DNA of 11,695 nucleotides from Desulfobacteraceae bacterium. GTDB lineage: Bacteria > Desulfobacterota > Desulfobacteria > Desulfobacterales > JAABSP01. Of the stretch, positions 7,004 to 11,695 are shown piece by piece; position 1 is the stretch's first letter, and every line of letters starts with the position of its first letter. The position numbers and the translations under genes were made by a program. A model generated the notes under the pieces. It was not told where the DNA came from and did no database searches. It saw nothing but the letters and a program-made list of their open reading frames with translations. Location of the stretch: positions 1 to 11,695 of the forward strand of contig JAABTE010000054.1 of the NCBI GenBank assembly GCA_011390035.1. The letters are read 5' to 3'.

Positions 7004-7035
7004 TTTAGAAACTGATGTTAAATTCAGTCTCTAAA
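7004..7035. promoter_or_regulatory. Imperfect 12-bp inverted repeat, possible operator
   Basis: TTTAGAAACTGA (7004-7015) and TCAGTCTCTAAA (7024-7035) pair with a single A/C mismatch around 8 bases. The AT-rich arms and the absence of a following T-tract favour a dimeric regulator site over a terminator. It is ~200 bases upstream of the barrel gene. Confidence 0.4.
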
Positions 7036-7172
7036 CCAGCAAGTGATGCCAATTAGCACATACCGGCTATTATTGCAAGCATGGTTTTCGCCTTGGGCGG
7101 ACACCCCTGGCTTTCGGCCGGGAAAGCGGGCTTTCGAACCGGCGCAGGGGCTGAAATGGGGCTATAAGAACA

Positions 7173-7198
7173 CCGGGCCGCCGCGGAAGGCGGCCCGG
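7173..7198 (-). terminator. Terminator hairpin of efp
   Basis: CCGGGCCGCC (7173-7182) and GGCGGCCCGG (7189-7198) form a perfect 10-bp GC stem with a 6-nt loop, starting 34 bases after the efp stop. On the - strand it is followed by TGTTCTTAT, a modest T-rich tract. Confidence 0.75.
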
Positions 7199-7231
7199 TT
7201 CCATCGGGCGCGGCGGCGTGGCGGGAGGCTA

Positions 7232-7792
7232 TTACTTGACGCGCTCCACATACTGGCCGGTGCGGGTGTCGATGCGGACCTTTTCGCCCTCGTTGACAAA
7301 GGGCGGCACTTGGATGACGTGGCCCGTTTCCAGGGTGGCGGGCTTGGTGCTGCCGGCGGCGGTGTCGCCCTTGGCCCAGGGCTCGGATTCGGTGATCATC
7401 AGGTCCACGAAGTTGGGCAGGGTGAGGCCGATGGCCCGGCCGTCAAAGAACAGGACGGTGCAGAGGGTGTTTTCCTTCAGGAGGCTTTTGGCGTCGGCGA
7501 TCTGTTCTTCCGTCAAAAAATCCTGCCCGTAGGTGGCCGTGTTCATGAAGCAGTAGGTGTTGCCCTCCTGGTAGAGGTATTCCATCTCGTGCTCTTCAAG
7601 GTTGGCCTCGTTGAACTTCTCGCCGGAGCGGTAGGTGCGGTCGAACTGGGAGCCGGTGGCCATGTTCTTGAGCTTGCACTTGTACAGGGCCTGGCCCTTG
7701 CCGGGCTTTACGAAATCGAACTGAACGATGACATACGGATCCCCGTCGATCTCGATTTTAAGCCCTTTTCTCAAATCGCTGCTTTCATACAT
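7232..7792 (-). CDS. efp: Translation elongation factor P
   Basis: A 186-residue protein matching EF-P over its whole length. EF-P binds between the P and E sites of the ribosome and relieves stalling at consecutive prolines. The N-terminal KOW-like domain starts MYESSDLRKGLKIEIDGDPY and carries the loop VKPGKGQA with the conserved Lys32, the residue modified in many EF-Ps. The middle OB domain includes GEKFNEANLEEHEMEYLY. The C-terminal OB domain includes LPNFVDLMITESEPWAKGDTA and ends in VRIDTRTGQYVERVK. The start is placed at ATG 7792: AGGAGG (7809-7804) is 11 nt away, while an in-frame TTG at 7801 is only 2 nt from it and would add residues foreign to the family. The gene follows the TrpF-like gene on the same strand but has its own likely promoter and terminator. 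Lys32 with the PGKGQ context does not by itself tell which modification enzyme is used. Confidence 0.97.
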   Translation of the reverse strand: MYESSDLRKGLKIEIDGDPYVIVQFDFVKPGKGQALYKCKLKNMATGSQFDRTYRSGEKFNEANLEEHEMEYLYQEGNTYCFMNTATYGQDFLTEEQIADAKSLLKENTLCTVLFFDGRAIGLTLPNFVDLMITESEPWAKGDTAAGSTKPATLETGHVIQVPPFVNEGEKVRIDTRTGQYVERVK

Positions 7793-7821
7793 GCTGGTCA
7801 ATTCCTCCTGGATTATTTTGT

Positions 7822-7849
7822 TTTATCAATTTTTTTGAAAACTTATCAA
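7822..7849 (-). promoter_or_regulatory. Candidate sigma70 promoter of efp
   Basis: On the - strand TTGATA (7849-7844, 5 of 6 to the -35 consensus) is followed after 16 bases by GATAAA (7827-7822, 4 of 6 to -10). This would give a leader of about 20-25 bases. The same AT-rich stretch contains the direct repeat TTATCAAT twice, 20 bases apart (7823-7830, 7843-7850). Confidence 0.4.
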
Positions 7850-7850
7850 T

Positions 7851-7917
7851 CTTACACCCCTGATCTTACACCCCCGATCTTCCAGCCCGATCTTCCGGCC
7901 CGATCTTCCAGCCCGAT
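7851..7917. repeat. Five degenerate 13-14-nt tandem repeats
   Basis: Consecutive units are CTTACACCCCTGAT, CTTACACCCCCGAT, CTTCCAGCCCGAT, CTTCCGGCCCGAT and CTTCCAGCCCGAT. They fill the gap between the TrpF-like stop and the efp promoter. No hairpin or ORF explains them. Confidence 0.85.
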
Positions 7918-7929
7918 CCGACCACGGCA

Positions 7930-8742
7930 TCAAGGCCCACGGGCCGCGGCCACCATCCGACGCACCCGATCCGGGTCCTTCCGAAACCGGATGGGCAGGC
8001 CCGCATCGTCCCTGGCGTTGGTGCCCGTACAGGAATCGACCCCCGCCGGTCGGACGGCGGCGATGCCCGCCGCCACGTTCTCCGGCCCGATGCCCCCGGC
8101 CAGAATCACGGGAATGCGGCTTTGCGCCACCAGGGCCGCGGCCACGTCCCAGTCACAGGTCTGGCCGGTAATTCCCACAAAGCCGGCCACGGGCTGATCG
8201 GTTTTGGGCGCAGCGCCGGCAGCCGGCGCGTCCAGAAGCAGCGTGTCCGTCAAAAACCAGTCGCTCACCGGCTCGAACAGCGCCGCCAGGGCCAGGCTCG
8301 GCACCCGATGCGCCGCCCCCGGCCGCCCGATGGGAATCGAGCGCATGATGGCAACTTCCGGAAAGCGCCGCCTGGCCGCCTCCTGCAACCTTATAAACGG
8401 CTCGCATCCCTCCGCGAGCCCCGCCCCGCCCATCGGCAGCGCGTCGCACAGATGCAGAATATGGGGCCGATGATGGTCCAGCGCCCGGAAAATGGCCTCC
8501 GGCTCCCGAAACAGGGGAATCAGGCTCGCCCGCCCGCCCCCGTCGGCCACGGCGCGCGCCATGTCCCGGATCTTTAAATTTTCCGCGTCCGCCTCGGTGA
8601 GCAGCACGCCCCCCACATGATCCACCCCAAGCGACAGCATCGCCAGGGCCTCCGCCGCCGTCTGAATCTCATAGATCTGAATAATCACCCGCACCGACTC
8701 CGTACCCATTCCTGCCGCCCCCCGCGAAATTACGGTTGACAT
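7930..8742 (-). CDS. Phosphoribosylanthranilate-isomerase-like TIM barrel, catalytic Cys absent
   Basis: Up to 270 residues. The first ATG (8742) has no Shine-Dalgarno and overlaps the -35 of the divergent guaA promoter, so ATG 8709 (MGTESVRVIIQIYEIQT, Met12) may be the true start. Barrel marks of the TrpF fold are visible: VRVIIQIYEIQTAAEAL at strand 1, GVDHVGGVLL at strand 2, LLLDA with Asp171 where TrpF has its general acid, ITGQTCDWDVA, LAGGIGPENV (phosphate-binding strand 7) and GVDSCTGTN (strand 8), then KDPDRVRRMV. The TrpF strand-1 motif K-I-C-G becomes Q-I-Y-E (Tyr24-Glu25), so the catalytic Cys is missing, and the 'KSxRY' substrate motif after strand 2 is not seen. It is therefore a TrpF paralogue that probably acts on another phosphorylated sugar or has lost activity. 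No other tryptophan gene is nearby. Confidence 0.75.
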   Translation of the reverse strand: MSTVISRGAAGMGTESVRVIIQIYEIQTAAEALAMLSLGVDHVGGVLLTEADAENLKIRDMARAVADGGGRASLIPLFREPEAIFRALDHHRPHILHLCDALPMGGAGLAEGCEPFIRLQEAARRRFPEVAIMRSIPIGRPGAAHRVPSLALAALFEPVSDWFLTDTLLLDAPAAGAAPKTDQPVAGFVGITGQTCDWDVAAALVAQSRIPVILAGGIGPENVAAGIAAVRPAGVDSCTGTNARDDAGLPIRFRKDPDRVRRMVAAARGP

Positions 8743-8764
8743 TTAAAGCCCGGTTTAACATATT
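8736..8764 (+). promoter_or_regulatory. Sigma70-type promoter of guaA
   Basis: TTGACA (8736-8741, perfect -35) is separated by 17 bases from CATATT (8759-8764, 4 of 6 to -10). The predicted start near 8771 leaves a leader of about 90 bases that contains the tandem repeats. The -35 overlaps the first possible start codon of the divergent TrpF-like gene. Confidence 0.6.
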
Positions 8765-8781
8765 CCACCTGTTTAGGCAAA

Positions 8782-8836
8782 CGCTTTCACAAGGCTTTCA
8801 CAAGGCTTTCAACAGGCTTTATCAAGGCTTTCAACA
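8782..8836. repeat. Five 11-nt tandem repeats in the guaA leader
   Basis: Five uninterrupted 11-nt units: CGCTTTCACAA, GGCTTTCACAA, GGCTTTCAACA, GGCTTTATCAA and GGCTTTCAACA. All share GCTTT. The period equals about one helical turn, and the array would be transcribed as part of the guaA 5' untranslated region. Confidence 0.9.
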
Positions 8837-8848
8837 GGACCTCATGTG

Positions 8849-8853
8849 AAGGA
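8849..8853 (+). promoter_or_regulatory. Ribosome-binding site of guaA
   Basis: AAGGA lies 6 nt before the ATG at 8860. The surrounding GTGAAGG (8846-8852) is complementary, with one G-U pair, to the CTTTCAC cores of repeat units 1 and 2. Confidence 0.7.
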
Positions 8854-8859
8854 TTTCAA

Positions 8860-10389
8860 ATGATTCTGATCGTCGATTTCGGATCCCAGTACAACCAGCT
8901 CATCGCCCGCCGCGTGCGCGAGGCACGGGTCTATTGCCGCATCGCGCCGCCCGCCATCTCCATTTCCGAGGTCAGGGACATGGCCCCGGAGGGCATCATC
9001 CTGTCCGGCGGGCCGGCCAGCATCTATGAGAAGAACAGCCCCCGGGCGGACCCGGCCATTCTGGAGCTGGGCATTCCGGTTCTGGGCATCTGCTACGGCA
9101 TGCAGTTCATGATCGACGCATTAGGCGGCGTGGTGAAGGCCGCGGGCCGGCGGGAATACGGCTTTGCCGACCTTCGGGTGGCCCGGCCGGAGGGGATCTT
9201 CGCCGGCATCCGGGGGGAGACCGCCTGCTGGATGAGCCATGGGGATTCGGTGACTGAGACGCCGGCCGGGTTCGAGGTCACCGCCACCACGGCCAACACG
9301 CCGGTGGCCGCCATCGCCGACAACGACCGCCGCCTGCACGGCCTTCAGTTTCACCCCGAGGTGGCCCACACCGTCCGGGGCAAGCAAATGCTCAAAAACT
9401 TCCTGTTCGAGATCTGCGGCTGCAAGCGCTCCTGGACCATGAAGTCCTTCGCCCGGGAGGCCGTCGCCCATATCCGGGACACGGTGGGGGACCGGAAGGT
9501 GATCCTGGGCCTCAGCGGCGGCGTCGATTCGTCGGTGACGGCCCTTTTAATCCACCAGGCCATCGGCCGGAACCTGACCTGCATCTTCGTGGACAACGGC
9601 CTGCTGAGAAAAAACGAGGCGGCCCAGATGCGGGAGCGCTTCGGCCGGCACCTGGATGTCAACATCCGCTATGTGAGGGCAGGCGGGCGGTTTCTGGGCG
9701 AACTCAAGGGCGTGACCGATCCGGAGCGCAAGCGCAAGATCATCGGCCGGGTCTTCATGGAGGTGTTCGAGGCGGAGGCCAAAAAGATCACGGACGCCAC
9801 CTTCCTGGCCCAGGGCACGCTATACCCTGATGTGATCGAGTCGGTGTCTGCCTTCGGCGGCCCCACGGCCGTTATCAAGTCCCATCACAATGTGGGGGGC
9901 CTGCCCAAGAAGATGAAGCTGAAGTTGATCGAGCCCCTGCGGGAGCTGTTCAAGGACGAGGTGCGGCGGCTTGGAAAGCAGATCGGCCTGCCCGAGTCGC
10001 TTATCTGGCGCCAGCCCTTTCCGGGGCCGGGGCTGGCCATCCGGATTCTGGGGGAGGTGACGGCCAAACGGCTCGCCATTCTTCGGGAGGCGGACGCCGT
10101 TTTGCTTGAAGAAATCCGACAAAGCGGTTATTATCGAAAATTGTGGCAGTCGTTCGCCGTGCTGGTGCCGGTGAAAAGCGTGGGCGTGATGGGAGACCAG
10201 CGCACCTACGAGCATATCATCGCGGTGCGGGCGGTCAACAGCGTCGATGCCATGACGGCCGACTGGGCCAGGCTGCCCCACAAGCTGCTGGCCCGGATCT
10301 CCAACCGGATCATAAACGAGGTCCGGGGCGTTAACCGGGTGGTGTACGACATCAGCTCCAAGCCGCCCAGCACCATCGAGTGGGAATGA
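8860..10389 (+). CDS. guaA: GMP synthase (glutamine-hydrolysing)
   Basis: A 509-residue cytoplasmic enzyme converting XMP, ATP and glutamine to GMP, the last step of guanine nucleotide synthesis. Residues 1-~190 are a class I glutamine amidotransferase: DFGSQYNQLIARRVRE at the N-terminus, GICYGMQ with nucleophile Cys78, and QFHPEVAHT with His165 and Glu167 completing the triad. Residues ~195-385 form the ATP-pyrophosphatase domain with the P-loop LSGGVDSSV (218-226), FVDNGLLR (243-250), and the lid/XMP region QGTLYPDVIES and KSHHNVGGLP. The C-terminal dimerisation domain has RQPFPGPGLAIRI (384-396), GDQRTYE and the conserved ending KPPSTIEWE. Length and all motifs are complete. The ATG has an AAGGA site 6 nt upstream. 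It has its own promoter and a repeat-containing leader. The coiled-coil membrane gene starts only 22 bases after the stop and is probably co-transcribed. Confidence 0.98.
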   Translation: MILIVDFGSQYNQLIARRVREARVYCRIAPPAISISEVRDMAPEGIILSGGPASIYEKNSPRADPAILELGIPVLGICYGMQFMIDALGGVVKAAGRREYGFADLRVARPEGIFAGIRGETACWMSHGDSVTETPAGFEVTATTANTPVAAIADNDRRLHGLQFHPEVAHTVRGKQMLKNFLFEICGCKRSWTMKSFAREAVAHIRDTVGDRKVILGLSGGVDSSVTALLIHQAIGRNLTCIFVDNGLLRKNEAAQMRERFGRHLDVNIRYVRAGGRFLGELKGVTDPERKRKIIGRVFMEVFEAEAKKITDATFLAQGTLYPDVIESVSAFGGPTAVIKSHHNVGGLPKKMKLKLIEPLRELFKDEVRRLGKQIGLPESLIWRQPFPGPGLAIRILGEVTAKRLAILREADAVLLEEIRQSGYYRKLWQSFAVLVPVKSVGVMGDQRTYEHIIAVRAVNSVDAMTADWARLPHKLLARISNRIINEVRGVNRVVYDISSKPPSTIEWE

Positions 10390-10411
10390 TAAAGCATGAC
10401 GGATAATATAA

Positions 10412-11377
10412 ATGGATAGCGACCAGTCCCGGGACTTCACATTCAGCGGAACGGACAACCGGCCGGACACCCTCTTGCAGCAGCGCAAGCGGAAGAATAA
10501 AAAGGCAACGCGCTCCGGCGCCCGGCTCACCGCCTTTTTCCTTTTCGCGCTGCTGGTGGTGGCCGGCCTGTTCGCCTTTGCCTACATGGACATGCGCCGG
10601 CGGGTGGACATGATGGAGGCGCGGGAGGAGATCCGGGCCGCGGGGCTGTCCGAGGGGTTCCAGGCCCGGCTGGACCAAATGGCCGCCACCAACGCGGATC
10701 TTCAAAAATCGCTCACCCGGAAGGTCTTTCCCATGGACGAGATCTTCCTGGCCCTTGAGGGCACCACCGCCTCGCTGGAAAACAAGCTCAAGCAGGTGGA
10801 AGACACGGTGGGGCGGGTGAAGACGTCCACAGAGGCCCTGGCGGAAACCAAGGCGGACCGGGCGGCGCTGGAGGCGGTGGTCTCCCGGATAGACGCGGCC
10901 CTGCCCGAGATCCGGCAAGCGGTGGAGACCGCCGGGGCGGAAACGGGCCGGCGCCTTGACGCGCTGGCGGAAACCCAGGAAAAGCGGGCCGCGGAGCTGA
11001 CCGAGGCCGTTGCCAGGATCGGGGAAACCTTGGCGACCGCCACGGCGGACATGGAAAACCTCCGGACCGGCCTGGCCGAGGCCGCCGGCGGCCTGAGCGC
11101 CTTAAAGACCCAGATGGGCGCCATCTCCGGCCGGTCGGTGACGGAAAAGACGGTGGCCGACGCCATGGAAAAGCAGGCGGCCATCTTCGAAAAGCAGTTG
11201 GATCGGCTGGCCGGGCAGATCCGCCAGAAGGAACAGGCCATCCGGGAGATGGGCGAAAAGCTGGAATCCGTGGAAAACATCGCCCGGGCATCGGCCAACG
11301 CCCTGAAAACCAGCCCGCCCCGGACCATTCAGGTCCAGCCAAGGCCGGGCACGTTCCTGGAGCAGGATATCCAGTAG
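10412..11377 (+). CDS. Single-pass inner-membrane protein with long periplasmic coiled coil
   Basis: 321 residues, no recognised family. A polar, basic N-terminal tail (QQRKRKNKKATRSGAR, ~24-38) is followed by one transmembrane helix (~39-58, AFFLFALLVVAGLFAFAY). By the positive-inside rule the N-terminus is cytoplasmic and the remainder periplasmic. Residues ~60-295 are almost entirely Ala/Glu/Lys/Leu/Arg heptad-like helix (for example LENKLKQVEDTVGRVKTSTEAL and KQAAIFEKQLDRLAGQIRQKE), i.e. a long coiled coil. The last ~25 residues are Pro-rich and flexible. The start at 10412 has only a weak GGA upstream; close spacing to guaA suggests translational coupling or an operon. It could be a scaffold or a spacer between inner membrane and wall, but nothing in the sequence fixes the role. 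The TAG stop overlaps the first unit of a tandem repeat. Confidence 0.75.
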   Translation: MDSDQSRDFTFSGTDNRPDTLLQQRKRKNKKATRSGARLTAFFLFALLVVAGLFAFAYMDMRRRVDMMEAREEIRAAGLSEGFQARLDQMAATNADLQKSLTRKVFPMDEIFLALEGTTASLENKLKQVEDTVGRVKTSTEALAETKADRAALEAVVSRIDAALPEIRQAVETAGAETGRRLDALAETQEKRAAELTEAVARIGETLATATADMENLRTGLAEAAGGLSALKTQMGAISGRSVTEKTVADAMEKQAAIFEKQLDRLAGQIRQKEQAIREMGEKLESVENIARASANALKTSPPRTIQVQPRPGTFLEQDIQ

Positions 11378-11430
11378 GCGCGATTAAACAGGCGAGTTTA
11401 AGCAGGCGAAATTAAGCAGGCGCGATTCGG
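11376..11430. repeat. Four degenerate 14-nt tandem repeats
   Basis: Units AGGCGCGATTAAAC, AGGCGAGTTTAAGC, AGGCGAAATTAAGC and the partial AGGCGCGATTCGG follow each other without gaps. The first starts inside the TAG stop of the coiled-coil gene. A short T-run (TTTTT) follows but no stable hairpin precedes it, so it is not an evident terminator. Confidence 0.85.
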
Positions 11431-11466
11431 TTTTTCAACCATCACACTTGGGAAAGGGGGATCTTC

Positions 11467-11695
11467 ATGCGGTTTGTCAAATCGAAGCGATGGACGGCGA
11501 TGGCGATGACAATGACGCTGGGGCTCGGGCTCGGATTTATCTGCCTCGCGGAAGCCGGCACTCTTCAGGAGGATTACCGGGAGACAGTGGGGCGCCGGGC
11601 GGATCTGGAGGATAAGCGGGCGGACTACGAGCGCCGCCAGCAGGAGGGCAGCGATCTGCTTCAGAAGACCACCTCCGATCTGAACGACTGCGTCT
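11467..11695 (+). CDS. Exported coiled-coil protein (3' partial)
   Basis: An ATG at 11467, preceded by GGGGGATCTTC (a purine-rich ribosome-binding site 6 nt upstream), opens a frame that runs to the window end (76 codons). A signal peptide is visible: MRFVKSKRWTAM, then a hydrophobic core (MTLGLGLGFICL) and a probable cleavage after AEA (residue 30). The mature part starts GTLQEDYRETVGRRADLEDK and continues with charged heptad-like helix (Asp, Arg, Glu, Gln), so it is a periplasmic coiled coil. It follows the membrane coiled-coil gene by 89 bases in the same direction, and the two may act together in the envelope. The family cannot be judged from this fragment. Confidence 0.75.
   Translation, partial: MRFVKSKRWTAMAMTMTLGLGLGFICLAEAGTLQEDYRETVGRRADLEDKRADYERRQQEGSDLLQKTTSDLNDCV

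Larger units (their letters stand above)
6808..7231. other. Intergenic control region between the barrel gene and efp
   Basis: This 424-base stretch has no recognisable conserved protein. Going from the barrel gene outwards it holds a possible 38-codon leader ORF (6827-6943, - strand), an exact 16-bp direct repeat (6847-6882), an imperfect 12-bp inverted repeat (7004-7035), a GC-rich segment without evident signals (7036-7170), and the efp terminator hairpin (7173-7198). No clean sigma70 or sigma54 promoter was found; sites resembling -24/-12 elements have wrong spacing. Confidence 0.6.

Noticed and set aside
7040..7060. Possible sigma54 promoter (TTGGCA...TTGCT on the - strand)
   Set aside because: Only 8 bases separate the GG and GC elements; 10 are required.
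7793..7801. TTG start for EF-P at 7801
   Set aside because: It lies only 2 nt from the AGGAGG site and adds three residues not typical of EF-P; ATG 7792 gives the family-typical MYESSDLRKG start.
7851..7917. CRISPR array
   Set aside because: Units are 13-14 nt and directly adjacent with no spacers, and no cas genes are present; the same holds for the arrays at 8782-8836 and 11376-11430.
7043..8197. A 384-codon frame on the + strand across efp and the repeat array
   Set aside because: It is antisense to the conserved efp gene and reads through its terminator and the tandem repeats; low-complexity mirror composition.

Overview
The window looks like a chromosomal segment of a Gram-negative, high-GC bacterium, most likely a Desulfobacterota (Desulfosarcina/Desulfococcus-like) sulfate reducer. 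This rests on an outer-membrane beta-barrel ending in Phe, a large lipobox-bearing lipase, the style of the CsgG/FlgT-like protein, and strongly G/C-ending codons. The taxon is an inference from protein style; no rRNA or other marker is present.

Layout: (1) 1-701, + strand, is the C-terminal part of an envelope protein with a CsgG/FlgT-C-like end. (2) 760-1245 is an AT-richer islet holding an antitoxin gene (VapB-like) whose stop overlaps, as ATGA, a 23-codon ORF that looks like a PIN/VapC toxin reduced to its two ends. A strong intrinsic terminator follows. (3) 6807-1288, - strand, is a two-gene unit: an alginate-export-like beta-barrel protein with an Ala-rich insert, then a 930-residue lipoprotein of the VolA/Pla-1/cef lipase type. 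A perfect 13-bp inverted repeat separates the two genes. (4) 6808-7231 is a non-coding stretch with 16-bp direct repeats, a possible 38-codon leader ORF with a strong Shine-Dalgarno, an inverted repeat, and the efp terminator. (5) 7792-7232, - strand, is elongation factor P. (6) 8742-7930, - strand, is a phosphoribosylanthranilate-isomerase-like TIM barrel without the catalytic Cys. (7) 8860-10389, + strand, is guaA, read from a good sigma70-type promoter through a leader made of five 11-nt tandem repeats. (8) 10412-11377 and 11467-end, + strand, are a single-pass inner-membrane coiled-coil protein and an exported coiled-coil protein cut by the window end.

How the genes may work together: the barrel and the lipase would both sit in the outer membrane and could form a lipid/ester hydrolysis-and-uptake pair, comparable to volA-fadL in Vibrio. 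guaA and the two coiled-coil genes are co-directional and closely spaced at least for the first pair. efp and guaA are ordinary housekeeping genes. Besides the toxin-antitoxin remnant, the most unusual trait is three separate arrays of short degenerate tandem repeats (11, 13-14 and 14 nt) at gene boundaries. One of them lies in the guaA leader and could pair with the guaA ribosome-binding site.
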